A stretch of DNA of 64,000 nt from Lotus japonicus (taxonomy: Eukaryota > Streptophyta > Magnoliopsida > Fabales > Fabaceae). The notes below the pieces were generated by a model that ran no database searches, was not told the DNA's origin, and was given only the letters and a program-made list of their open reading frames with translations. The stretch lies in NCBI RefSeq assembly GCF_012489685.1, contig NC_080041.1, positions 20,399,802 through 20,463,801 on the forward strand, given 5' to 3'. Shown piece by piece: positions 10,741 to 22,800 of the stretch. The position numbers were made by a program, and so were the translations under genes. Numbering within the stretch: position 1 is the first letter of the stretch; each line of letters begins with the position of its first letter.

Positions 10741-13700
10741 TTTTTTATCGTAATTAAAGTCTAAGGATACTTGAAAACACCAACAAAAAATCAAGAAATA
10801 AATCACCTTAATCCTAATCAAATCTAAAATTAAAAAAGATACTAACTAAAGATAGATAAAAACTACCAAAATCTAGCAAATCACAACAAAAACTCATAAA
10901 ATCATGAATTAAATAAAAATCCGAAAATTCAATAAAATACCATAAAAGTTAATTAATACTCTAAAAATAAATCAAAAATAAAATAAAAGACCAACAGATA
11001 AAATCAAGAAATAAACAACTTAAATCAATAATAAGATAAATTAAGATAAAATAATAAAATAAACAACCTAAATCCTAATCAAATCTAAAATTTAAAAATG
11101 TACTAAATAAATATAGATAAAAACTATCAAAATCTTGCAAATCACAATAAAAACTCATAAAATCCTAAATTAATTAAAAATCCGAAAATTCAATAAAAAT
11201 ACCATAAAAATTAATTAATACTCTATAAATAAATAAAAAATAAATTAAGATAAAATCAAGGAATACACAACCTAAATCCTAATCAAATCTAAAATTTAAA
11301 AATATATTTTTTTTATGAGAAATAACCTGAGAATGACACGTGGAATTTTTTTTATGAGAATTAACGTGGGAATGACACGTCATTAAGAATTAACGTGAGA
11401 ACGACACGTCACTAAATCAGCCTGATAGCAATAGGATTTGGCAATTCCAAATTAACACTAACCTATAGGTATTCAGTTGTAGAAGAATCTCACCCAAACT
11501 ATGAAAAAATCTAAATTGCAAGGTGAAATGAATCACATGCACTACTTTTCCACATACCTCGATTAATTAAAAAATATATATTTTCTATTGTTTTATATGC
11601 ACAATATTTTTTTTATTGATCTCAAGTTAATTATATTCTCATAAAAAATACCTTTTTAAATTTTAGATTTGATTAGGATTTAGATTGTTTATTTCTTGAT
11701 TTTATCTTAATTTATTTTTGATTTATTTCTAGAGTATTAATTAAATTTTATGGTATTTTAAGTGAATTTTTCTGATTTTTATTTTATATGCACAATATTT
11801 TTTTTTATTGATCTCACCTCGCTTATGTTAGTCACTAAGACTATGTTTGTATAAATGTTCACATACATTCAAATGCACCTATATCTCAATCTTTGTTAGT
11901 AGTACATGCCTCAAATTAAAGTACGTACTTATGGCCATTAACCTTAAGATTTGGATAACACACTGCAGCAAGATCTGGTTAGCCTAATTCATAAGCTTAC
12001 AACATCAAAGAAACTTTTAATCCCCCCTTAAAAAGTGAGAACAGATGGAAAACAATTCACCTTTCATGACCAGTGAGAACAGATAAATGTTGAAATAACA
12101 TACATAACAATGAAAAAAAAATAAATGGGATGTTCATCTATCAATGTTAATTTTTTTTTATCAACAAACACATTAATACATGAACATTACAAAACAATAA
12201 TAATGAAACATAGAATGGGTTAAAACATGCTTTGGCGAACAAAAGACACTTCTAGAACTACATGAAAGAATCATTAAAATTGAAGAAGAAGGACTACCAG
12301 AGATATGAGAAAAATGATATGCCTTTGACTTTTGAGTGATAACAATTCTTAGTCTACAAAGCCACAAAGCATTGTTTTTTACATACCTGGAACAAAGAGG
12401 CTGAAACAAGAAGTGAGAAACTCGTTTTTGAGTTTGAAGAACATGCACTCTCAAATCTCAATTGTGATTTCCCTTGGTAACCATAAAAAAAATTCTCAAT
12501 TGTGATGGGGATAAATTTATAATGAAAAATTTAATTGAAGTGAGTGAAGGTCCATGTTGTTTTTGAAGCATATATGATTTGAGGTTTGCCATGGTTGAGA
12601 TGAAGAAGGGAGAAATAGAGAAAATTGTGTGAGTATTTAGAGATAGAGAACGTATGAAGGTTTTTTTTGCTCTACTAACCCTTTTTATTTTCTAATATAG
12701 ATTGATATTGATACTCTATATAAAAAACAATATTTTTTAGGAAGATTTTTTTAACAGAAACTATCTAACAAAGATACATAAAAACAAACAACCTAAATCC
12801 TAATCAAATCTAAAATTTAAAAAGGTACTAAATAAATATAGATAAAAACTATCAAAATTTAGCAAATCACAATAAAAACTCATAAAATTCTGAATTAATT
12901 AAAAATCCGAAAATTCAATAAAAATACCATAAAAATTAATTAATGCTCTAAAAATAAATTAAAAATAAATTAAGATTAAATCAAGAAATAAACAACCTAA
13001 ATCCTAATCAAATCTAAAATTTAATGTGGCAAATAGGGCCAAGGTGGAAAAGCTGATGTGTAAATTATTAAATGAGAATTAATAGGTGGAAAAGCTGACG
13101 TGTAAATAATTAAGTGAGAATTAATCTAGGAGCGACACGTCACTAATGTAACACCCCGATTTCGGTGGCGTCACTTTAGTAACCAAAATAAACTTAATGC
13201 GGAAAAACGTGAATATTTTTTTTTTCGATAATAACTAAGACAAGACTGAATTAAATAAAACCCAAATGCTAAAAGGTAATAAAACTAATATACAATATAT
13301 AAACAGCCCCCGCTGTAAGTAACAACCTCGTCACGAGTAACCTCCAGTGACGGAAAGAAAACTGTAACGCCCGTAGGCAATATGTACAAACCAAATAAAA
13401 AGGTGAAGTGTCCGCAACACCATCCCTCAAAACTGAGAATAAGTCAGCCCAGATGGCCTAAAACAAGACCTCCTAAGTCCAACCAACTCCCTGTGATTCC
13501 CGTAAAGAAACCACACAAAAAGCTATAGGTGGGAAACTACCCTGTTCCCAAAGGAACAAATGATGTTCAGAGCTAGGACTCTACTCCTACACTAATCCCA
13601 TCTCGAGGAGCTCACACTAACACTCAATCCTACATGCTAGCATGATTGTCGTCCGAATTCGAAATCCAGAACGACCTAGTCTACATACACCATCTGTCCT

Positions 13701-14470
13701 CCTCTCGCAACCGCGATACGCTCCAGTTCCTGCATCTCAACCCTAGTTCCTCCCGAAGGATGAACCATCATGAATCAGCCCGCCAAAGACATTTGACAAA
13801 GGGCGTTTGTTCGCCAAAGCACACACAGAAGACGCGAGGGTCAACTCCAAAGAATTATATAAATAATACCACCAATAGATACCATTAAAGGATTAGCCAC
13901 TTAGGCTTATAACTAGGGATAACATCCTAGGGTTGCATTATTCCACAAAGAATATAACGACAGTAAAACACAGTTAACATGCATCCAGTAGAACTAACAA
14001 GTATCAAACACACTCATCACTAAGTCAGTATGCATGTGGCATGAAATGATATGCAGGTTAACCCAGTTAACCACATGCATTCCAGAAAGGGATGGACATC
14101 AAACGGATCAGCCCTAACACCAGCCACGGTGGAACCATTTCGGCCCGCGTGCCTCTTACACCACACAAAGGTAGCCAGATCAGCAGTAAACCCGTAGGTC
14201 TGCCATTTCGGTCTGCTACAAGAGACGTCTATAAACGCTCTTTCACGGCATTCCGGGTCTTATGACCATTTTGGAAACCGACGAGGTCCAGAGTACGTCC
14301 TGTGTTAATACCCCATTAATGTTGCATGTATGCAAAATGATTAGTCAAACAACGTCTCCGTCCTCACTCGACACGTCGCCACGTGTTCTAGGGAAGTTAA
14401 AGTCTCTAAAAGCTTACCCTAAGGTAAAGTCGATTCTGCGACCAAAAGACACACTTCATAACGACACATA

Positions 14471-14600
14471 GCTGCTCCAACAGCACCACAACAAACGCTG
14501 CTCCAACAGCACAATAACAAACGCTGCTCCAACAGCACAACAATAAACGCTGCTCCAACAGCACAACAACAAACGCTGCTCCAACAGCACAACAACAAAC
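14471..14600. repeat. 26-bp tandem repeat, five units, inside the solo LTR
   Basis: GCTGCTCCAACAGCAC plus a 10-base A/C-rich spacer (usually AACAACAAAC) is repeated exactly five times (5 x 26 = 130 bp). The 16-base core is constant and the spacer varies at one or two positions. Each core holds a GCTG/CAGC inverted pair and could fold as a small hairpin. Cys-rich frames read from the opposite strand are an artefact of this repeat. Confidence 0.9.
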
Positions 14601-16117
14601 TCAACACTTGGATCCGACGACACTCCTCGTTTTTCCAAAACTATGATTTGACTTCCAATGCCTTCCTTCGAGGTTGTTATCATTACTTAAAGATTTTGAG
14701 GTTATTTAAGGTCTTATGAATTTTCTTTATAAAATAGATTCCATTTTGTCTTATCGCAAGTCTTATACATTTTTAGGATCTCCCAATCCCAAGTCGCTTC
14801 CAGAGGAGGTCTCGATCCACTAAACAAAATTAAGGCCCGAACCTCGTTCGTCCTATCAAACTTTCTCAAAACTCTCAAAATAAAATCGGCATGACCTGCC
14901 CGCTATTCTCACCATTCAGAATCTCAGATTCCAGTACAGAGCATATTTAAATCATCACAATCAACAACATGTCATATATCAATAAATCGCATCATAAACA
15001 CTTAGCACTTAGCATATAAAGCATGCACCACACATCCTAGATTACCCACATAGCACATAGCATGTAAGTCAATCTCAAAAACATTCAGTAGATGAATCAT
15101 CTACATTGTCAGCCGAAGCCTCAGAAAACATTTTCCAATCACACACAATCCAGTGCATAAACAATAAACAATGTCGAAAACATCGACCCTAAGCATTAAC
15201 TAGAGATTCAGTGAGAAGCCCTCACCTGTAGATTCTCCAGGACGATCTCCTAACACTTGTTCACAATCAAAGGCTTGCTCCTCTGGGAATTCCTCAAAAT
15301 CACCTTTAGAGCAAAACCACAGAAATACTATCAGAGTCTATCGAAAACTAAGCTATCGATACTTACTAAGGTTACTCGAAGTAATCTATACTCTAAGGTA
15401 CGATAATCTAGCGCGAAAGACAAGTTTTCGGAAAAGGAAATTTTCCTCTTCCCCCCTAATAGGGCTCGGCCACTTTGTGCAATTATGGGGCTCGGTTTTT
15501 CTTCGATCAAACTTGGTTCCTATGCTTTCATTAGCCGTAACTAAGGGTATTCTGAACTCGGAAAAATTATCGGATCAAAAACTGTCGCAGAGGTATTTTG
15601 GTCATGATTTTTAACTTAGGATTTTCAAAACTGAAATCCCAAAAACCAAATTTTGCAGGGACGTCACCAACGACGTTTATGACAACTAATCCTACTAGCA
15701 CTAAGCTAAGGCGATAGTTTTCAGCCTAAAGGTTGAAGCTTTACTCCAAAAACTCCAAAAATGGGTATTTTAGGCTAAAATTGATTCCGGCGGAATTCCG
15801 GCGACATAACGGAAAATCTAATCCGGCAGAAGTGATCTTGGGCACATAAAGAAGAGGTTTAGAATCAGAAATGAAAGATTCGGGATAGTTTTGCAAAAAC
15901 CCATAAACTATTAGCTCAGAAAAGTCTACAGAAAAGCTATGGAAAAAGCGATCAGAGGTAAGGATTAGCGACTATACCTCGAAACCTTGAAGCAGCAACT
16001 ATCGGATCAACGATCAAGAAAGTAATGAAGAAAATTCTTCTTCCTTCTTCCTTGGATGAACTCGCGGCCTTGAGGAGAGAAAATGGAGGAGTTTTGTGTT
16101 TTTTTCTCACTTGTTTG

Positions 16118-16127
16118 CTATATATAG
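16118..16127 (-). promoter_or_regulatory. putative LTR TATA box
   Basis: CTATATATAG on the minus strand is followed by an A/C-rich stretch like a transcript leader, then a GAG|GTATAG splice-donor-like site near 15980. Position inside the LTR supports a U3/R boundary. Promoter activity is inferred. Confidence 0.5.
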
Positions 16128-16997
16128 AAGATGGAAATTCGCGGGAAAATGAAAGTTTCGCGAATCTGATTTTTCCGGCGTCATTCTCCGTGAATTAATA
16201 GATATGTTTTAGCGAAAGAATTCCAAAACTAAAATGAGGTCTCTTTGTATTTTTGGCAACTAAAGCATAGTCGGTATAAAACTATTTTACCCGATAAGTT
16301 GCTTTTTGCATCGGATGTCGAAATGGAAAACTTCCTTCGGAAGAAAGATTGAAATCATCAAGAGAAATGGGTGTACGCGTGTGGAATATTCATTTGAAGC
16401 TCTGAATAGAAAAAGTCTTCATTGTCGAGAATTCTAGGGTTTTGAAATACCAGGGATTCGGTTTCGGCAAACTTCCGATGATTGGAATCGGACGTTCGTA
16501 GATCCTAGAGTTTCGCCTCGAAACGATTGTGATATATGGAAAAAGAGAAGTTCTAATATTTCTCTGAAGATTTTTGGAATTAACTTCCGTCGTGCCTAAA
16601 AGTGAAAATTAGCTATATATACTAGGGTTTCTGACCTAGGTTTAAGCGTAAAACGATCGTGCTATAACTTTTATCGACTTCAATACGAACCTCAGACTTT
16701 TCCTGAACTTTCTCCTTCATACATTTATTTCATTTACTAAACTCTTGTTCAGGTTTCCCTTTGCCATGCTTCAAACCTACCGGTGAATAAGAATTTATTC
16801 ACTTGGTATAAACTGAAAAACTTGGGCCTTACAACTAACTTGGCCTGTGAGAGCGACACGTCATGCTAGAAGTTGTTCTTTTCTAATATATATAGATGTT
16901 AATAAATTTTTATTGTAAAATTTTTTGATGATGAGTTTCTCATTTATCATGACAACTTGGGAAAAACAATTAAAAATAATAATTTTCTTGAAAGAGA

Positions 16998-17028
<31 letters not shown>

Positions 17029-17534
17029 CAAAGATGAAGAAATAGTCAAATACATAACCCTCCTCAACGGGATCAAAAAAGAGACGCCAGATAAACAAAA
17101 CGCCCAAAGCCTAAAAAACTACCCAAAGAAACGCAAACCCCCCAACACAACCGTCCTCGGAAATAAGAAGAGCCCAAACCAGCCAAAAAGAAAAAAACAT
17201 AAAGGAGTTGCAAGATCAAAGCACAAGACAGCTAAATAAAGCCTAGAAAAAAAAAACCAATCAAAACCATAAAAATTAAAAAGCTTGCTAACACCCAGCA
17301 GTTACGCTAAGGATCGCCATATAGCCTCGGATGGCTGGCAACGAGATGGTCAGCCAAAGATTGGATGACTTCTTCTTCAGAACCCTCAGTGACAACCCCT
17401 ACTTGTTTGGCAATTAAAAAGACCCTTCGAGCTCTTGTCAAAGCACGATCAGAACCCCCGCGCTTCCGGAAATACCATAGAGGGGCCCCTTTCCAATGAA
17501 AGATCAGTCCGTGGAGCCTCGACGACCTCTTCAA
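16998..17534 (-). pseudogene. 5'-truncated LINE-like 3' end: C-terminal frame, 3' UTR and (TA)n tail
   Basis: On the minus strand an open frame (17534-17307, ending EEEVIQSLADHLVASH plus eight residues) is followed by a stop and about 280 bp of low-AT 3' UTR rich in T and G blocks. It ends at a (TA)n run (16998-17025). Layout and base composition resemble a retroposed 3' end rather than a host gene. The frame has no domain I can name and the assignment to LINEs is inferred. Confidence 0.45.
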
Positions 17535-17553
17535 CCAAAGCTCCTTGGGCCTT

Positions 17554-17592
17554 CATAATAATAATAATAATGATTATAATAATAATAATAAG
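17554..17592. repeat. (ATA)n microsatellite
   Basis: An interrupted run of ATA/AAT trinucleotides. The bases just right of it are similar to those flanking the Helitron end at 8070. Confidence 0.8.
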
Positions 17593-17695
17593 TAGAAGTA
17601 AAATTGGCTCGACCTTCACATTAGTAACAACTAGGATCGAGGCTGTTTCTGCGCGATGCACAGATAAAGGATTCTACAATTTTTAAAATAAAATA

Positions 17696-18115
17696 AGTGG
17701 CGGTGGCAATAGTGGTGGTGAACGGTTGTGGTGGAGGTGATGGTAGAGATGGTGGTGGTGGTGGTGGAGGGTGGCGGTAGCATTGGAGGTGATGGTGGGT
17801 GATGGTAGAGGTGGTGATGGTGGTGAAGAGTGGAGGGTGACGGTAATAGTGGGGGTGATGGTGGTGGTGGAAATGAAGGTGGTGGTGGTGGTGGCAGCGA
17901 TGGTGACGATGGTCGTGAAGGTGGCAACGATAGTGGTGGTGAACGATTGTGGTGGAGGTGATAATAAAGGTGGTGGTGGTGATGGAGGGTGGAGAGTGGC
18001 GGTAGTAGTGGATGTGATGGTGGTGGTGGCAATGGAGGTGGTGGTGGTGTTGGTTGTTGTGGCGGTGGCAACGATGGTGGTGTGGACGGTTGTGGTGGAG
18101 GTTATGGTTGACTTG
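17696..18115. repeat. GGT/GAT-rich imperfect trinucleotide array (420 bp)
   Basis: Almost pure purine-and-T plus strand built from GGTGGT, GGTGAT, GGAGGT and GAACGGTTGTGGTGGAGG blocks. The longer block GGTGGTGAACG(A/G)TTGTGGTGGAGG recurs at about 17711, 17933 and 18077, so short units were amplified at more than one scale. Open frames on either strand (Val/Gly or His/Pro/Thr-rich) are simple-sequence artefacts. G-runs are mostly only two long. Confidence 0.85.
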
Positions 18116-18139
18116 AAGTGGGGGAGATGGTGGATGGTA

Positions 18140-19862
18140 GATGTCATGTCTCTACAACTTATTTGAAAAAAGTCACTCATTTAACTTCTTACTTAAAAGT
18201 CACTTTTTTATATTTTCTTTGTAAAAAAATAAAAACCTTGTTTTTTAAGAGCTTATTATCAAATGTGTTTGACACAACTTTTCTTAAAAGTAAAAAATAA
18301 GTCGGACCAAACACTACTTTAATCTCAACCATATCAGTAATCCGTGGTACCTTAGTCACACATCTTTTTTACTTTTTATAAACTGTACCAAAAAAACTTT
18401 CATTTCGTCTTGTAAAAAAATAATATTGTATCAGTAACAATCGTATCCCAACCGATGTTTTCCCAAGTATGCGAACTACCATGCCTCTAACTCAAATATG
18501 CATGAATTGGAATTGTTGCAGGATGGCACCTACTGCGGTAGAGTAACTCTAGGTGGAGGACAAGCCAAACATCTCATATTTGAGCACGACCAATAAAAAA
18601 ATCACACTCAATTAAAATAAAAATAAATTCAGACAAAGTAGAAAACACGTATGAGCTAGTCACTTTTTTCTTTTTCTTTTTTTCATCATTGTAGATATCC
18701 CAATTCAGATGCATTCATAGTTGACGATCATGAAGTCTTTAACATGGAAAACAGAAGAATAATGCAAGAAAAAGAAGAAAGATGAAAGGAAGATGAAAAA
18801 CAGTTGTATTTGGGCTTCGTGCCTCTGAATGGGCTTTTGCCTTGTTTATGAATGAAAAGACGAATTTCGACAAAAAAAATTGTTTTGCAACCAGAATTTT
18901 TAATTAAATTGAATTGGTTTATAAACACCTCTAACGTGAGCTGCATGCCCACATATGGATTTATTAATGACTGTCTTAATTGTAATTTTTTGGACTGTAT
19001 AATTGTTACCCAGGAACTTCAATGAAGCATGAGTTTGATCCAGTGAATCTTAGGAAAAAAAAATTGTTAAAATTCATGAACAGATTGATGCATATCCTGA
19101 AATTATGCTGAAGCTCTCTGGAGGGAGTAGGTCAGAGAAGAAAAGTTTGATAAGAATACTTGGCTTTAATTTCCTTTATACAAAACATTATCATTGAAGT
19201 TGTTGTAAATGCTAATCAATAACTCTTCCTCTTGTAACAAAAAAAAAATGCTAATCAATAAGGCCTATTTGGTTACCCATTTCATTTTTTATCAAGTATG
19301 TTTAAGTTATATTTTGTGAAGAAAAAGTGTAAAATTTTCTCATTTTCATTTTGGTAAGCATATCTTCCTATAAATATCAGAAATTTGAAGTGAGAAATGA
19401 AAAAACTAGATGCAGTCCCATAAATCAAAAGAAAAAAAAAAAGATCCCTTTAGAATCATGCCTTCTATAAAATCTATAAATAGATTAACAAGGATTTTTA
19501 TTCATGTGCGAACTAATATGAAAAATCTTATCATTGTTAAAGACAAATAAAATTTAGTTGATTTCTAATTATAAGAGCAAACAAAATTGCAAATTTACAC
19601 ATTTCTACAAGCCTCTTCTCTCATGGTTCAACTCTGTAACTCTGTTCCATACATTAGGTATTACCACAGGTACACTCCAGGAGAAATGGTAAGTGAGACA
19701 GTATCTGCTGTGTGCATTGAACTAGCATAGCATAGATAACACAAAACCTATGACTATAGAGATTTAAACCTCACCTAGAGTTGTGGGCAATTTGTGATTG
19801 AACACAATCTAATTGCGAGAAACTGAGAAAGCTTAATGAGGCACTTGCCGGTGGCCAAATAT
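18140..19862. other. intergenic, no gene supported
   Basis: Nothing recognisable apart from poly(A)/poly(T) runs and short frames. A plus-strand stretch at about 19010-19160 reads like an isolated exon (after a CAG) but could not be assigned. The last part is the 3' flank of POP5. Confidence 0.5.
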
Positions 19863-22800
19863 TCAGTGCTCCAGAACTTTGATACGGTCAAGGTAGCTAT
19901 TTATGCGATGAGTATCATCATCTGAGAATCGATCACCAACCTTAAGTTTATACTGCTCAAACTTTGATTCCTCACACTTCAAAGCGGCTTTTTTACAAGC
20001 CTGTAAACTTCCTGAACCAAAAGGGTAACATTTCAAATCAGGATTGTCGGAAAAGATAAATATTAGTCATATCGCCAATGACAAAATGTAATCAAATTGG
20101 TGAAACAAAGAGAAGATTGTTGGAGCTTCATTCAGATGATAGTAAGGATACTGTTCCGTAAATCAAACTAATCTACAGTGTGATAGTACGATGCATCAAG
20201 GAATCAATAAATTGCTACTAATCGGAAACTAAGAAAAGTGATGCAATGCTAATCTATATTTGTAAATTCCAAAACAAGGTCCACGCCACACAAACAATGG
20301 ATATCAAATTCCCGTGAACCAACTTCCCTCCAAAAGTTCCTCCACCTTTTTCATAGGAATCTTCGAACTAAAACACCGTCCATGTCATTCAATCAAATTG
20401 CCATGAATGGTTGTCTACTATTGCCGAGAAATCCAAAATCTCAATTCACTCTTTAGTTTAGTCTATACCAAGGCACACATCTTTTAATTTTAGTATTTCT
20501 AACACTAATTGTGCTCATGAGCTGACTCCCATTTCATAATTCACAGTTTTTGTATCATGCTAATTGACAATAAATTTCATCATAAATGAAAAACCGACAA
20601 TACGGGGCCATAGAACTGGTAATGAAATATAAATTATAAATGAAAAATGCATTGCTATTATTGTAATTCAATGAAAGATTCTAGAGACAGGATCATACAT
20701 AGGCATGTGTTTTCCGACAAAAGTAGTGTTCTGTATAACAGGACTTGGTGATTACAAAGACTAAAATGAACTCTGAACGAAACTCATGTTATTTATAATT
20801 TGAAATAGATAGTTCTAGATAGCTTCATGAGTGTTCTATCATCTATGTATAATCTAGAAGATTAACATTTAAAGAGTTGTGTAGAAAAATAATGGGTATT
20901 AAATTTAGAAGATCCGAGAAGAGAGGCTAGAGTTTTCCATTATACCTCTCTATAAATACCCCCTTGTACTTAGCATTTGCTATCAAGCAATTTTCGAGTT
21001 CTCTCTTAAAAACCTCTTCCCTTCCTCTAACAAAGTGGTATCAAGAGCTTGGTTTGATCTTAGAGTTGAGAAAAGCATAGAGAGTGTTTGAGAGATGGCG
21101 AGCAATGGATACACGCGTTTCCAATTTCCTTGTCTTAAAAAGGAGAATTGTGAAAATGTTGTCTTCGCATGAAAGCATTGCTTGGATTTCAAGGTGCATG
21201 AGAGATCATAGAGAAAGGCTATGAGGAGCTACAAAATGAAGGGTTGTCTCAAATTGAGAAGGATATTCTGTCACAGACAAGGAAGAAAGATCAACAAGCC
21301 CTCAATCTCATCCATCAATGCTTCCATGTTTGAGAAAGTTGCCTACGCTACTTCCTCAAAGGAAGCTGGAGAGATTTTGGAAAAATCCCTACAACACGGT
21401 GAGAAGTAGAAGAAGATACGAGTTTAATCACTAGGGTGATTTTGAAGCTTTGAAGATGAAGGAATCCAAAACAATTGCAGATTATTTCTCAAGAGTAAAG
21501 AAGATTATTAATCAACAGAAGATATATATAGATAAAATAGATGATGTACGTGTGATAGAGGAGATCCTCCGTTCCGTAACTCCCAAGATGATGTACTTGG
21601 ATAATGGTGCTAGCACTCATATGTGCGGATATAAAGAGAAACTTGTGAAGCTTGAAGGTCTGAATTAAAGGGAAAGGTACAATTCTAATCTCCTCCAAAG
21701 ATGGAAGTCATAAGATGATTAATGACGTCTATTATGTGCCTAAAATGAAAAGTAATATTTTGAGTTTAGGCCAACTTCTCAAAAAAGGATCAAGATTCTA
21801 CTGGAAGATAAATATCTTTGGCTTAGATATCGAAATAATAATTTAATTGCTAAGGTGATCATACCAAAAAAATAGTCTGTTTATCTTGAATCTAAGAAGC
21901 ATTGAAGCAAAGTCTTGAAGCTTAGTGTTCTAGATGAGACCCAGTGTTGGCACATGAGGTTTGGCCATTTAAACATTGGACTCTTAAAACATTGGGAAAA
22001 GGGAAATGGTGAATGGGATGCCGCTAATCAACCATTCTAATAAATTATGTGAAGGATGCCTCCTTGGAAATCATGCAGAGTTTTTTTTTCCAAAAGCAGC
22101 TGCATTAATCCACCATCATTTGGGAAGAGTAGATATTTCATACTCTTCATTGATGATTTTAGTGGAGAAACATGAGTTTATTTTCTAAAGCAACAACAAT
22201 TGTTGCCTTTAAGAATTCCAAGACTCTTGTAGAACAGGAAAGTGGTTATGAAATCAAAGATTTGAGATATGATCTAGGAGGAGAATTCAATTCAAAGGAG
22301 TTCAACGATTTTTGTGCGAATCGTGGAACTCGTCATCCATTGACAATTCCTGGTTATCTCAGCAAAATAGAGTAGCTGAGGGGAAGAATAGAACCATTCT
22401 AAACATGGCTAGATGTATGTTGAAGTATAAAATGATGCCTAAGGAGCTGTGGGCTGAAGCGGTTTCTTGTGCAGTATATTTGTCCAAACACTCTCCAACT
22501 TCAAATCTAAAAAGTCAAACCCCTCAAGAAGCATGGAGTGGGAGGAAGCCTAGTGCCAAGACTTTGGATGCATAGCACAAGTAAAAGGCCAAAAAGGATG
22601 AGAGACATACATGACATTTATGAAAGGTCCAATGAAGTCACTCTTGATCTTGACGAATTACACTACCTTCTAATAGACAGAGAGCCAAAAAAAATTGAGG
22701 AAGCTGTGAAAGATAACAGGTGGAGACAACAGGTGGAGACAAGCCATAGAAGAGATCAAGTCTATAGAGAAGAAGAACAAGACATGGGAATTAACAACTC

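Larger units (their letters stand above)
8880..13141. repeat. cluster of ~200-bp AT-rich modules in both orientations
   Basis: A module marked by CCTAATCAAATCTAAAATTT, AAAAACTCATAAAAT and AATCCGAAAATTCAATAAAA occurs on the plus strand at about 10800-10990, 11065-11255 and 12790-12975. Partial copies lie at 11270-11310 and 12990-13022. It occurs reverse-complemented at about 8970-9105 and 11645-11790. Each cluster edge carries variants of a GACACGTCA(C/T)TAA border near 8900, 11335-11415 and 13060-13146. No transposase or helicase is coded. An exon-like piece (about 9285-9402, acceptor TTTGTAG, donor GATGTATG) lies within and was not identified. It looks like a stack of non-autonomous elements. 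Confidence 0.65.
13147..16833 (-). mobile_element. 3.7-kb solo LTR (or LTR-only element) with 5-bp target duplication
   Basis: The unit starts TGTAACACCCCG and ends GGGCCTTACA (TG...CA, TGTAA/TTACA inverted ends). It is flanked by perfect direct repeats ACTAA at 13142-13146 and 16834-16838, as left by an integrase. Length is 3687 bp. On the minus strand a TATA box (CTATATATAG, 16127-16118) precedes a leader-like pyrimidine-rich stretch, so transcription would run leftward. No gag or pol frame was found inside and no internal LTR pair, so a solo LTR of a long-LTR (probably Ty3/gypsy) family is the simplest reading. It is less AT-rich than the repeats it interrupts. Confidence 0.82.

Noticed and set aside
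12173..12454. 93-codon minus-strand frame
   Set aside because: No domain. The T-run at its left edge could be a retroposon tail but no duplication was found.
14419..14683. Cys-rich frames (repeated SVCCCAVGAA-type)
   Set aside because: Artefact of the 26-bp tandem repeat in the LTR.
17625..17660. Helitron-like end (AACTAGGATCGAGG...GCGCGATGCACAG)
   Set aside because: The flank resembles the 8070 site, but the hairpin is not formed, so at best a diverged relic.
17683..18180. Long His/Pro/Thr- and Val/Gly-rich frames on both strands
   Set aside because: They are translations of the GGT trinucleotide array and do not show codon or domain signals.
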